Below are positions 48,117-60,900 of a stretch of DNA of 64,000 nucleotides, one piece after another; position 1 is the stretch's first letter, and every line of letters begins with the position of its first letter. The notes under the pieces were generated by a model. That model saw only the letters and a program-made list of their open reading frames with translations, was not told the origin of the DNA and made no database searches. The translations under genes were made by a program, and so were the position numbers. This stretch comes from Andrena cerasifolii. Lineage: Eukaryota; Arthropoda; Insecta; Hymenoptera; Andrenidae. Where the stretch lies: positions 19,869,001 to 19,933,000 of the forward strand of contig NC_135119.1 of assembly GCF_050908995.1 (NCBI RefSeq), in the 5' to 3' direction.

Positions 48117-48752
48117 TAGGGAATACAATCCCGGTGATTATTTACGATCCCGAGGTTGCAGGATTTTTTAAAGTCTATCTCGGGATTCCGGGACTAATCC
48201 CGGGATTGGTTAATAGAAAATTTCAGTAATTAAAATGATTTATTATGTGTTAAAATTCGACATCTTTATTTAAAGTAAACAAACTTACTATGATTAGTCT
48301 GAAACATCAGCTACAATAAGTCTCAATAAGTAGATGATATCAGTAAACCATTATGATGATTTTTTGGAAATGCGAACGAAGAAACAGCAAAGCACCTAAA
48401 GTACACATCTACAATGTTTCGACTTTACGTATTCAAACAAGTTGGGATTTGCAATTCGCGCGATTTCGAAATAGCGAAATGTGAGAATATCATTGTAAAA
48501 ATAAATATAGTTTAGTTAGGTATATGCGACTTAATATTATTATTTAAATAAATCATTATTATTATTGTCCTGATTATTACGAAATTACTATGTTTATTTA
48601 TTCTGTTTATTTTTATATTTTTTAGGTGTTCGTAAAGTAATTCACATTTTTTAAAAAATCCCCACTCGCTCGGGATTATTTATATCAAATCCCGGGATTT
48701 TTGGAATCCAAAAAACAGGCGGGATCGCGGGATCCCGGGATTGTATTCCCTA
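48117..48752. mobile_element. hAT-like non-autonomous transposon, 636 bp, with 8-bp TSD
   Basis: Terminal inverted repeats TAGGGAATACAATCCCGG, flanked by a perfect 8-bp duplication GTGTAGAC (48109-48116 and 48753-48760). Sub-terminal CCCGGGAT motifs recur in both orientations. TIR starting TAGGG with 8-bp TSD fits the hAT superfamily. No transposase frame. Confidence 0.9.
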
Positions 48753-49110
48753 GTGTAGACTTTGGATTCAAGATTTTAAGATTTGGTATTTGTGTACTTG
48801 GTACTACGGTTTGGAATGTTAGGATTGTGGATACTGGGTTCTAGGTTCTCGGCTTAGGATGCTGGGTTTTGGGTCCTAGGATCTACAATCTACAGCGTCC
48901 ATGGGAATTCTGGACCATAGGCGCTAAACACCTAGTTACAGCTTGTAGGTTCTAGCTTACTCCCTTTAGCATCCCTCCTCTCTATCTTCTGCCCTCTGGC
49001 TCTCTGGCTTTCAGGCTCCAGCTTCTAGATTTCACTTTATAGCATCTAAGTCTTTAAGCTCCTATATTCTAGCTTCAACATAGGTCCTAGTCTCCATATT
49101 CCAGGCTCTA
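48753..49110. repeat. Cryptically simple tract (TTCTAGG / CTAG-rich)
   Basis: Long run of degenerate short words such as GGTTCTAGGTTCTC, TCCTAGGATCT, then CAGCTTCTAGA and TTCTAGCTTC, without a fixed period. It reads as slippage-derived simple DNA. Confidence 0.5.
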
Positions 49111-50048
49111 AATTCAAATCTCTATCTCCTTGTGAATACTAACTCAAATGCTATATCTAACTTATGAATACTGTATACCGCACATCCTCCAACCTTTCTC
49201 TTAGATCACACTTCATTACCATCATTCAGGGGCAGATTTATCAGTAGCACGAGACCAGAAAAAAGTATCCTAAATTTAGCGCGAGGAACTCAACGCCCCC
49301 AGTAAAGACCAACATACTCGATGGGAAAGCAGGGCCCTGAATCCTGATCCCCTACATAACTCGTGGCTGCAGAAGAATAATCGCGAAGAGAATCCTTGTG
49401 GGAGGCAGTCCAGAGATATTAGTCAAAGGCAAAATCCTGCGCGCTAGATTGAGTTGTAAATACTAGTTTCGGTAAATCGCACCGGGTTCGTGAGACGAAT
49501 GTAAATAACAGAAACGTGTGACTACAGTTTCCAGGGATTTCCCTGTTACTTGTATTACGACCGATGCCTTCGTATTTTCTTCCTTTATTGATTCCCATCG
49601 TAAATTCACTGCTGTACTGGAAAGAACGTGCTATTTGCAGCTTCTCTTTTCGCAAGTTGTAAACCGACGTTTATCATTCTTAATGCCGCCGTATTGGTGA
49701 CTCATGGAGCCTCCCTTGCAGCTCTACTAAACCTCCAACTAAACTCATAAATAAGGTGTCATCTAATAAATAAGTGCGATCTCAGATGTATACAATAAGA
49801 ATTCGACCCACGTCAGATTTCTCGATAACTATTAATGGATGCTCCAGAGCATTCTAAGTTTAGATGCTTTCTGACAATCTTTTGCGATTCAGGATATGTA
49901 AACAGACCTTTCACCCACATCTTCCGCCAATGAAAGCAGCAGTCAGCTCGAGTTAATTTTAAGTGATAAACGATGTCGCGTAGTCAAAGGTATGTGGCGT
50001 GTGTCACTCATAGCTCCTCGCCAGTGTTTCGTCAGTTTAGAAGTTTCA
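49111..50048. other. Non-coding stretch
   Basis: No exon, RNA gene or repeat boundary recognised. Confidence 0.35.
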
Positions 50049-50336
50049 GGTGGGAAATAAACGAATTATGTCGCGTGTGTACAGCGTTAACTGTGACAAT
50101 TTAGTTAAACACGTTATGCAATTTTACACTGTGTTAATGTACTCAACGCGTCACGGTTATTTTACCACAGAGTTTCACTGACAATCAATTTTCGCGCCGA
50201 ATCTAGACCTTCAGAATTTTTTAAAAAATAATGTATAAACTGCAATGGATGTTGTTTTGATTGATATATGTAAATTATGTCTGAATTACACCAATCAAAT
50301 ATTTCAAGAACGCTAAGCGGCTATTTATTTCCCACC
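50049..50336. mobile_element. Possible small MITE with 13-bp inverted ends
   Basis: GGTGGGAAATAAA at 50049-50061 and its exact reverse complement at 50324-50336. No target-site duplication can be seen, so this may be chance or an old element. Confidence 0.4.
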
Positions 50337-51198
50337 AACATAGTCATAAAATTTAAAAATTGATTTATCCATTCATTTTAGAGAAACTCTATATCCTCTT
50401 TTAAATCCTCAACAGCACCATCGTGTTTCGCATTATTCAACATCATATTCGGTTCGCGAGGAGAACGTGTCATGCTCAGTGGCCAAAGCTTCCGAGAAAT
50501 GACAACGCTCCTCGTGTCTCGCAGAAATTTTAAAAACGTCAAGGGGGTCCCGTCTTCCGTTACGGATCCACGACAATTTATATCCTCCCCAAAAGACTTT
50601 TCCTTCGTATCTTCCTCCGCGGAGCGCCGAGAAATATCTCGTTATTTCACGAAAAGTGTTACGTAAAGGGGCGCTGTGTTTCTGCAACAAATTTTTGTTA
50701 CGGGTGAACCTCGCGTGTAAAAGCTTCGTATGCCCATATAGCAGCGTCCCAGTTCCTCTTCTGCGCGAAAGGAACACCGAGGTTCCATCGAATATTGAAT
50801 GCCGCTCAATTGATCCTCGATTCGGCTGCATGCCTATTTCCCTCATTGTGTACCGCCCCTTCCTTACTTCCAAATCGCCAGCCACGAATATTATCGCAAT
50901 GACGTCGCAGGCATTCGATAAACTTGTACGCACCTTTAAACGTTCACATTCTTTTCGCAGTTGCGATATTGATGTTACTTTTTATTATATGAGGTGTAGA
51001 AAATTAATGGTTACGACTTTGGCGGATGTTTCGAGACATTTGGGTTGATGGGACTTCAATAAATAAATCTGTTGCGAATTTATGGCCTTGGAATTTTGGG
51101 TATTACTCCACTTTTGGTGGCGGTAGTAGAGGGTGAATCTTTTAAGTCCACTGTGCGTGCAATTGGTTTAGTGTGTAATATATATTATGGGCATGGAG
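50337..51198. other. GC-richer stretch, open on both strands, no gene called
   Basis: Open frames of 166 aa (minus, 50,433-50,933) and 130 aa (plus, 50,656-51,048) overlap on opposite strands without domains. The openness is attributed to base composition. Confidence 0.35.
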
Positions 51199-51715
51199 TT
51201 ATATGTAGAAAGGCAGAGATGTAAAAATACGAGTTACGGTGAAAAAAATCCTTTGTCCCATGTAATGTAAAAAGGTTGAAGTCGATATCTGCGGTGGTTT
51301 GGAAGAAAACAGTTTGTAATACTTTATTTTACTTTCGTTTTGACTTCTTCCTTCATCTTGTTCTTCTTTTCTTCTCCTTTTTTTCAGAACCACACGCATC
51401 CACTCCGCTTCTTCTCCTTCTCCCTTTAATATCCCTCTGATCGTTGAGTTTTCTCTTCTCAACACCTTACAGTCTTGCAGCATGTGACCCATCCTCTAGC
51501 CCCATTGCATAGTCTGCATACTGTCTCCTTTTCTTCCTTCCAGTACTTGCTTCCCCGCTCTTCGTTCCCACATCTGAACCTTGCAATCGTTCTTTGGTCT
51601 CTGCCTCTGTAATTTCCGTTTAGGTAATTTGCTCTCATGTTATCCCTGATTTCTGTGTAATGTGCGCTGTATCTGCCTCCTAGTATTCTGTAACTTCACC
51701 CTAATATTTGAGGGA
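51199..51715 (-). pseudogene. LINE (non-LTR retrotransposon) 3' end remnant, frameshifted
   Basis: Minus-strand reading around 51,500-51,600 gives RFRCGNEERGSKYW followed by ETVCRLCNGAR. A neighbouring frame just downstream gives MGHMLQDCKVLRRE. Together they make the C-x2-C ... H-x4-C knuckle typical of the C-terminus of insect non-LTR ORF2 proteins, interrupted by a frameshift near 51,490. Only the end of the ORF is left, so it is a dead copy. Confidence 0.65.
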
Positions 51716-52928
51716 CATATTTTCGAAACCCTAAACTATTAGAGAATCAAAAAAAAAAAAAAAATTGGGTAAAATACCGCCTTAAGAAGATTGTCTCATA
51801 GGGCGTGGATTTCGGGGTGTTTCGAAAAATATTTCCAGCACCGCAGTCCCACTTGCTGTCGTCACTGTAACATCCACGTAATCACCGGGTTCCCTCAGCA
51901 GAGGAGGCTTGGTAATCGTTCACGCATGCCCCGAAGACTTGTTGAATATCGCTTAATATCGCGAGAACGCGACGTCGAACGGGCGGGTGGGAAGAGCAGA
52001 GAGTGGTTGGCAGACAATTGAACGGGCACACGCCGGAGGAAACTTTTTTATGAGCGAGCATAAAACCGAGCCATGTACAACAGGGAGCATCAATCGCTCT
52101 CTAGGAGCGCGGGATCGATGGCCGCTGAACGGGGAAAGCGTCGTTAAAAAGTGTGAAATCTTCGTTCGTGCAAGCCCAACGACTTAGCAATTCGAGAAAC
52201 ACTTGTTGCCCCGGGGCGGATTTGTCAGGGCTGAGTCGAGTGTCTCGTGCGTGAAACAACGGCACGACGCGGAAATAGTTCCACGCGACCTTTCGACCCG
52301 TGCCTGGAATTCGTACGCGATCGCTTTCACGGGCGAATCGATCTCGCGTGCGCCTCAACTTTCTGCCCCCTCGCTGGCCGCTTTCGCGATGTCGGGCTGG
52401 CATCAGACGATAGTTGCAGAAAGAAGTCAGTCTCGGAGTGAATTAACGTGACGGGTCTGCCGTGTTCTAGGGGCTTGAGTAATTGTTGCCTCGGGTGTGT
52501 TGGACAAATGCTCTGGGGCAAGAAGGTGCTTTTGATGGCTGACGACGCGACGTTTCCGCTTTTCTTGGCCAACCGATTTTCAGAGCCTTCTGGGTGGTCC
52601 TGCCGGGGTCCTGAGAGATTGTGACAAGTCGTTGACTGTTTGTAGGACGTAAGTAACGGAGACAGTGGGAGGTTTGGGGTACTTTTTCTTTTTGTTGAAC
52701 TGTTTATTGAAGTTTGCCTGAATGTGAACAGGATAACTTGGATACGTGCAGGCTCTTAAATAAACAAAAGGACTTTCTGGAGTGTGACAAAGTACATAAA
52801 TTTTGTGCATTTAAAAACTACTGCCCCAGACGCGAGCTTCTCTCTTATGTAGGATTGATTTTGATTTTAGGTATCTTTTTATAGGTGTTTTTATCATCAA
52901 TCTGATTTGGTGTATGTAGATTTGCGCA
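51716..52928. other. Non-coding stretch, GC-richer at 51.8-52.6 kb
   Basis: Open frames on both strands at 51,791-52,572 reflect composition; no domain recognised. Confidence 0.35.
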
Positions 52929-53260
52929 CTTAAGGGGGTGCTCTAGTTTGACTGCCCGTTTTCAATGCTGTTTTCGGAAATTTATATCAGGAAAACTATT
53001 TTATACTGTACTTATGGTGTTTTGCTTACATATTTAGGTATGTTTGAAAAATTTAGAGTTATAGTCGATGGCGCAAGCCTCCATGAAAAATTGTAGCGGG
53101 TGTCTCCGTCATCTAAAATTAAAAAAACAAAAATTAATAAGGGGACGGGTCTATGAAAAAAAATCCAATTGATTTTGAAAGAAAATTTTTGACTTTTTTA
53201 GCCTAAAAACTTTGTTTCTACAAGTATTTGTTAGTCGCTAAGGTAACCCCTTGCTGAGGG
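52929..53260. repeat. Dispersed repeat fragment starting TTAAGGGGGTG
   Basis: Begins CACTTAAGGGGGTGCTCTAG and continues into AT-rich DNA. The end resembles the CCCCCTTAAGG end of the repeat at 30,940-31,300 in opposite orientation, so both may belong to one family. Confidence 0.45.
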
Positions 53261-54035
53261 CTTCGTAGCAATTTCACCCAAGACAAATTACTCATCACGA
53301 TACTTACCATTTGAAAGGTTCAAATTCGTACACAGTATAGATTTACTCATCCCATTGATGAAGGTTATGGTTATTCTCTCTCCACCTTAACTCGATTTTC
53401 TCACAAAATTATGAGTGAGGATGCGTAAAAGTTGAGTCAAATTGGCGATCCGAACCTCGTGCATCCTCGATGTTAGATCGTTTACGACTCAATAGATCGA
53501 TTAAATTGTTAACGGTGCAGTTTAGAGAAAAGTTGTCAACGTATAACTGATCTATGATATTTCACACTTACGATTCCAAAAATATACACACACCAATGGA
53601 GCGTTGAGGACATAACTGGGTAGCTACTACATGAAAGAAGTACAAACATAAAAGAAAAAACAGAGGAAGGAGGAGTTTGAATAGAGATTATCTAAAGCGC
53701 TTTGAACAAACTTCCAAAGCAATTTCGAAATCCCGTTTATATCAGGGAGGAGAGGTGGAAAAGAACGTTTTGTTACTTAAAGATTTCTGATCTGTTACTT
53801 AGCTTGATTTCGTTTCCTTTGCTAACCGGATTTGTAAGTTTCCTAGAAACTTCTGCATTTTCAGAACGCGATACCAATCTGAGAGAAGAGGAGCCGATAT
53901 TGTTTTGGGTCAAGGGAGCTCGTGTCGATTCTCGCGAAACTAGTCTGGCGGACTTTTAACAAAGAAAAAAGAATATTTCACGTCACGGTGGATAGAGATC
54001 TCTAAATCGAACTACATGGTAGTGCAAATGTGTGC
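53261..54035. other. Non-coding stretch
   Basis: Nothing recognised; the open frame at 53,702-53,959 has no domain. Confidence 0.35.
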
Positions 54036-54043
54036 ATTAAATG

Positions 54044-54201
54044 CAGAGTTGGGCAAAATGTAATCTAATTACAAATTACGAATTACGATCAAACTGTAAT
54101 TGTGTAATTGATTACAGAAAATAATGTGTTTAATCAATTACACAATTACATTTTAATCGTAATTTGTAATTAGTAATTACATTACAGTTTACCCCACTCT
54201 G
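54044..54201. mobile_element. hAT-type MITE, 158 bp, near-complete foldback, perfect 8-bp TSD
   Basis: The two halves are inverted copies of each other around a loop of ~16 bases (arms rich in TAATTACA). Ends CAGAGT...ACTCTG. An exact 8-bp direct duplication ATTAAATG flanks it (54036-54043 and 54202-54209). These features fit a hAT MITE. Confidence 0.9.
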
Positions 54202-54329
54202 ATTAAATGTATATAATCTTTAATAATCGTATGTACCCCCCTCCTTCGCAAATTAAGTTATCGGTACCATATTTCAGGACTGCTAGTTGATTGCATTTTG
54301 ATTTTACAAATATCCTTTTCGACTGTACT

Positions 54330-54970
54330 ATGATCCATAATTCCTGAATCTTCTCTATCATGCCTCCTGAGCTTTGGGTGTCTCCACCATAATCCATGAA
54401 AACCTAAATCTATTTTCTAGAAATCTATAGATCTTCTATAGATGTTCCATCAGATCCTACGGATTTCGCAATTTTTTTACCAACCTGTCACACCACAATT
54501 TGTAGATCATCTCCATAAGCCATGAATCTTCTCTACCATAGCTCATGAACCTCGGCCCGCTTCTATCATGCTTCATGAAAACCTAGAACTACTTTACTAT
54601 ACCTACCCCAAGAATCCTGACTAACCTTTCATTAGATCCTACGATTTTTGCATCCTTTCTCGCGTATTCCCCAAGTGGTGGGTCATCTCTATCACGACCC
54701 AGGAATCCTGGACCATCTGTATTACACTCTGAGAGTTCACAGTCATCCATACCCTGCACCATCAATCATCTGAATGAACTTGAAGCAAAATCTATCGAAG
54801 TTACAACGTGTACCAATGTACAGCAATCCTCTATTGGGTGTCACGAGTCCATTATCGTTTGCATCAGGTCTTCCGAGACCGGGATCACCTGCATCGTGTC
54901 CCATCAGTCCGGAGTCACCTTCTATAGAACCGTACAAGTCCTGAATCGCCCCTGCCAGGTCTCACGAGCC
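54330..54970. repeat. Degenerate minisatellite (CATGAATC / TCTATCATG words)
   Basis: Repeated, diverged units such as CCTGAATCTTCTCTATCATG, CCATGAATCTTCTCTACCAT and CATGAAAACCTAGA recur at irregular spacing of roughly 30-40 bp, decaying rightwards into CAGTCCGGAGTCACC-type words. Confidence 0.55.
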
Positions 54971-57900
54971 TTGTGATTCCACTTCCATTAGGTATCGATC
55001 GTAGACCTCATTTAGAGCAGTAAAGCTACTATTTAGGCATTGCATATCAGCATTTCAACTTAGCAGCACCAAGCAGAGATTAGAACAAACCCTACGTGTT
55101 TGTTTGAAAGTGCGTTTTGCATTCCTCAATTGGAAACACTCATGTGCAAGGTACAACTACGCTTATAGAGTTAGTTTCCCAGCCACCAAATTTCAGCTAC
55201 CCTTTCTGCAATCTAATATCGTGGTTTTGTGTGCAAATTCTGGGTGGGGGGTTAATAAAAATAATCTTCTACGTGCAGGTGTAACGTTGCTCGCGCGACC
55301 ACAATGTTCCTCGCGATTTTTATCTCTGTTCACCGCTGAAGTTCGGCCACGAATACGTTCATTCAATTACACGTGAATTTTAGTGTGACTGGCTTCGAAT
55401 ACACACGGCTTTGTTCAACACACTTGTCAGTGACGGGTACGCAGAGAACTCTTTAAAGCTTGTAATTGGATACATCGTTAAGCATACTTACTCTTCTCTC
55501 GTTGTTTCCGTTTGATCGCAATAGTAACCCCATTAAATGGCATTCTACCTCTGTAAAGTGGCTCAATGTAATTAATTACCATTCATCAATTCAATATACT
55601 CTCGCTAACAAGTAATTGAGCTGGAGTCCGATGAATGTGTAGTTATTAATTAAAAGTTCTACGTACGAAGTGTCTGGTGAAATATCCAGTTTTTATTGTA
55701 TTTATTTTACACAGATGGCCTTTGAAATAAGCTGGTCTCCTTAAGGAAAGCCGTAGTAGAGAAAGAATGCAGTAAAAAGTGTCTTAGCTTCTTGTCAATC
55801 ACTCTTATGTATACCCAGTTATAACAATTTCCTTTCGCTTGGAAAAATAAAGGAAAAGTATGCCAAGGAGAGTTTGATACGTAAAGGTAAGGCAAATGGA
55901 GAGTAAGGGGACGATGATAGCACAGTGTTTACCGATGCTTTGGAACGGCGATTAATGTCAGTTGCACAGAGTGACAGACATAAGGCGCCAAGTGTTCTGG
56001 TAAATTACTGTCTGTCAAATAAAATCGAAGCTGCGATCAAATTAAAATACTATTTAATTCTTTCGGAATCGGACATGGCGCCTTGAATAAATAATAGGGC
56101 GTTGATGAGTGCCATCCTCGTTTCCAGCTGCCTTGGCTTGGCAGCCATAATCATTACTCTGAAGTGACACGAGTTTCCATTTGAAATATTGGTACCACAT
56201 CGTCGGGCCTCTATTGTTCATATATAAACTGAAATGTTAGACTGTACCTATACGAGGTAAAAAAAGAAACTTAATTTCGAGGTACCTGTGATGTACGAGT
56301 AGAAGTAATGGAACGTGTGCAATAATATTATTCCTGAACCCAAGCTGACTTCTGTTGTGAATGCTGCAATTGAAGCTTCTCTAAGAACTTCGTGGAGATT
56401 AACCAAAATTCGAAATTCAACTTAAAGATTCCATTTCTATGCACAGTAATATCAAAGTTTTCTTTTTTGCAGAAGGAAACGTAGATCGTGCAAGTCCTTT
56501 AGGCGATGGCCATGACATCAAACCGTTAGTCCTAATACTTTTGTTACATGAATTTAAAAGTTATTTGTCGGTTGAGTTTGTTTTAAATGTTAATTCTCTC
56601 TCTCTCTCTACATTCAAACAAGCAATCCTTCGACACCTGATAGTTGGAAGACCCAAAGTGGTCCCCAGCCATCGTCCGACGCCAGGACTGTATACTCTCA
56701 TGCACCCCATTCAGAAACACACGCAGCCTCAGTCCCAGTCATAAACCACCGAAGACAGGGCAGCGTGGGGCCATCCGCCCTCGACCCTACCCTTAAAATT
56801 TGTGATGCTAACACGGCCAACCTGACATGCTTCACGTTACCCCAGAACTGTCCTAGATCGAGCTTCATTACTACCCTTAGAAACGCGTTTCTAACATGTA
56901 TTTAATATTGCAATTGGAAAATGTTTGAAAGAAGGTGATTAGTTTCAATTGTACTCTACCTTCCTTCAACCTATTACCAACTTGAAATGAAATTTATTAG
57001 TTTCTTTTGTTAGCTATCATGAAAATTACGTTACCAATTATAACTCGACAAGCGCCATGCAACGACTTTTATCACAAACACGTGAGCCGACATTAACTAT
57101 GGGAAATGAAATATTGCTTAGATATGAACAGCGTTACCTGTTCTGCTAAGGTAAATAGGTTAATGTTCCATGAAGCTTATTTTAGTTTGAGGGACACGAA
57201 GCTCGCAAACGATTCTTCGCGGCTTCATACATTAAATTCGACTCGTAAGATTTTAATCTTCCTTTCTTCCGAGAGTAAAATCTTGATGTTTCAATAAAGT
57301 CTGGTTACACATCGATTAAAAAGCACAATCACCGTTACATTATCCCTCGGTTCGAATTCACTTCCAACTAAAAAATTCAATTTTAATTAAACAGTCCCAG
57401 ATCAAAGTTCCTCGCCGCACTCGTCGAAGGAATCCATTTATTCATGCGTCTATTTAGTGATGCGTGTTTCACTTACCTCAGACATGCAAATTATCTTCGC
57501 CTGAATTATCTCTAAACAGGTGAACCTTATCAGACGACGTGTCACCCCCACGAAAGATTAATATACCTAAGCCGCAGATCGCGATTTAAGTTCGCATAGT
57601 TGGAAGCTATAGTTCAACGATTCCTGGCAGACGGGAATAGTTGGGGCTGAATTTTATTTCGAAGTTACCGCCGATAATCGGAGAAACTTCGATAACTTGG
57701 AAGGATACGCTTGGTACATTTTACGTCTGAAAATTAGAAACTTCCGCCCGACCTTTCCGGGTGCAGCGGGAAACATTGATTACGGTTCAACGTTGAAATA
57801 TTGCCAAGCAAGGGTACGTGGTAAACAAGGAGTTAGGAGCGTCAGAAATTGCAGGAATTTCGTCTGTTGCGAGCGTAGTCGAAGGGGCGATGTGAATTTC

Positions 57901-60900
57901 GCACAATAAACAGAGGTTCGTTTGAACACGGCCAAATACTGGGAGCAATTCCTCTGCGATTTATAATTGCTCCACTACATGCCCAATTTTAATTTCAAAT
58001 ACTGTTCCTAGGTGAAAAATGAAACGGAGCCATCGCAGGATCAACGAAAACTCAGCGGCGGCGGTACCCGACGTTACAAATACGATCGTAAATTCCTCAA
58101 AAATCGAACCAGAACGATTACCATAGACGCACGCACACGGAACGGCAACGCTGTCCCATAAATTGCGTTTTCAGTATTCAGTTAGAAAATTCACGGCAAT
58201 TCCGCTGAAAGGTATGCATATCGGGCCCTACGCGCCAAAGATTTACCGGACGAAATCCCCTTGAGACCGCCATTTCCCCCGACACGAGCCACCGCTCCTC
58301 TGTTCGCTTACAATAGATACAGGGAGACTGTTGGACAGCTGTCGAATTGGATTAGCCGACGGTATACGTGAGGACCCCGCTAGGATTCCACCCTTCGATC
58401 CCTCGAATCCCTTGGCCCAAATGGTCACTGACATGCCACGGGAGACAGCCTGGCTCCGTTTGTGTTTCACCGTTTAATTTATGCGAAGCGAGTGTACACC
58501 CGAAATTATTTCTTCTCTACCGTGGCTGGTTGCCATCTGCCTCGCCCAAGATCAACAATTTCCTGAAATGGAAGATCGACCTGTTCCGTCGATCTTGCTC
58601 GGAGCACGAATGATAGGAGACAGCAGACCGGGTGTCTTTGTATCGGCGACATGATTGGCTAGGAATTAATTTTCTGATTGCTGATCACTCTGTGTTTGCC
58701 GAATTGTTTGGGCTGGATACATTTTCGCTGTTTACCAGAATGTTGACTCGCTTCGGGGACGGCCTGGTTTCTTTCAGTCGAAGCAACTGATTTTCGTGAA
58801 TTTTCTTCTGTATTTTTAACTGTTAAAAGTTACGAATTTGTTGGGAGCAATGTAAAGGATTTAAGTACTGTTATGGGGGAGCAAATTAGAACGTGTTGCA
58901 AGGTATTTATCTAGCTTTTGGTGTCAGAAAGGGGAAGATTAGAACGATGGGCTGGATGTGAGTCAATGGTAAGGATACCCTGATGGCTATGTCCTCTGAA
59001 GATGTTGATTCTGTAGTAATGTTTCCTGGACATTCTTCTTCCAACTATCTCCAAGAAGTTCGCTAACCCAGGAAGATTAGGGATTGATCTTGGAGCGTTT
59101 AGCTTCACCACAAACAAGACAACAGGCTTCCTCCATCTAACGATTGAGGCAACAGATGATCTAAGGGGATCGTCTAAGGGATTCCGGGGAGTAAACAATG
59201 CTCCAAGCACAGTATTCCCGTATCACCACGCTGTAATTCGCAGTATTAGCTAATGTAATTAGCTACTTTAATAAGGAACAGAACCAGGGGTGGGGTTTCA
59301 GGTATCTAGCTCCCTTGACAGTTCTATTGGACAACAGTCCCGCATTATTGTCGAATCTGTGTGAGATATGCAGAGTCAATCGCCTGCGTGTCTTTGAGAT
59401 AGCACTTGCAAGCCTGTCCATATTGGGAAGCTCTCTTTGTCCTCCCATGTTAGGGAGAGAATGCGTCTTCTGTTCATCGATGGAATCTGTTCGAGTGGCC
59501 ACTGAAAACCGAGATATCCGTGAGCGTCTCCGTACTCGAGACGCGTGCTCCAAGCAGGCTTTTGAGCAAATACTTTATGCAAACCCAATAGACTCAAGTA
59601 CACATACTGTTCGATACCGTATAACCCATATCGTTTCATTGTTTATCAAGTACTTTCACTTTCACTGAATATATATTTATTCCATAAATCGACCAATATC
59701 TTTTTCTAATAGCTTTCTTCTAGATTCCTTTTCTCTCTCTCTTTTCTTTATAGTCCCTTGTCGATTATGTACTCTGCATATACCCATGAACAGAATGAAC
59801 AATTCTCGTTTCGGTTTAAAATTGCGCTTTATGAAAATTGCTGCAACTGAAAATGTACCGAATGTTTTGGTATGAAACAGCAATTGAAGACATTCAACGT
59901 GTGAAGCTGTGGTTACGTTAAATGTTAATATTTATGTTTAAAAAGTATGCAACAATATGTAATTTTAGATGTTAGGCTTTATGCGTGAAAGACCTCACCT
60001 CGAAAATAAATAAGTAAATCAATCGTTACCTTTTTTCTTGTGGAGCGTAGCATTTGGAAAGATATTAAGAGACCCGAGCGTTATCATCAGTCTCGTTACC
60101 ATATCGAGAAATTTCGAGCGCGCACCCTTTTCTTGGACGATTGATCGGCGCTGAAAGTTTTCAAGGTAGCCGAACGTATCAGCTAGAACGATATCCGTAT
60201 GCTAATTAAGCGTAGCCGTTCTTTCGTGACCCGATGCCTCGGCGAAGCCGACACCATTTGTTCGTTACAGTTTCGCCTGCTCCGCGGGCTCGCCCTGCGC
60301 CCCGTCGGGTCAGGGTAAATCATGTGACGTCATAACAGGGTGTGGTGATTTACGCGAGACTTCCACATTACCAGCCACCATTGCATGAGCGCGCACCGCG
60401 TGTCCGTGTGACGAGTCGCAATTGGGCCAACACAGAGGAGCGCTGGCCGAATTTTTCTTGCTGCAGAATTTCAAGTACGTACTCGTGACAAAACTGTCAC
60501 ACAGCATCGAGATTTCACGTTTCCATTTTAAAGGGCAACTGCGCGACACTCGACGCGTTTGAAAAAAAATCGTCGCCGCAACTTAATTTTCAGTCACATG
60601 TAAAATTGCAGTTAAGACGCGACGGAAACGAGCATTAAATTACCGCGACGCTGGAACTGCGAGTGCGTCTTTGCTTGGAGGAATTTTTAAGAATATCTGG
60701 CACGTCGGTGAGAGCAGGGAAAAGAATTGTGTGCTTTTGTGGGATGGCAATTTTTTTTATTAAGTTGAGAAGTGTTGGAATAATAGAATTGTTACTGTTA
60801 ACACGCAATGTAGTCTCATTTTGAGAGTAGCTTGATTTAAACTTACTTTCACTACACGTGCACAGAAGTTAGAAAGCTGAAAAACTTAACGAGCTTAACT
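54971..60900. other. Long gene-poor stretch
   Basis: No exon or RNA gene recognised. A short CT microsatellite lies at about 56,594-56,609. GC-richer patches at 57.6-58.6, 59.0-59.6 and 60.1-60.6 kb give overlapping open frames on both strands without domains. Confidence 0.35.

Noticed and set aside
50433..50933. 166-aa minus-strand open frame
   Set aside because: The opposite strand is also open for 130 aa over the same DNA and neither product has a recognisable motif; compositional.
57300..57365. tRNA-like B-box text (GGTTCGAATTC)
   Set aside because: No matching A box at proper spacing and no acceptor-stem pairing around it.
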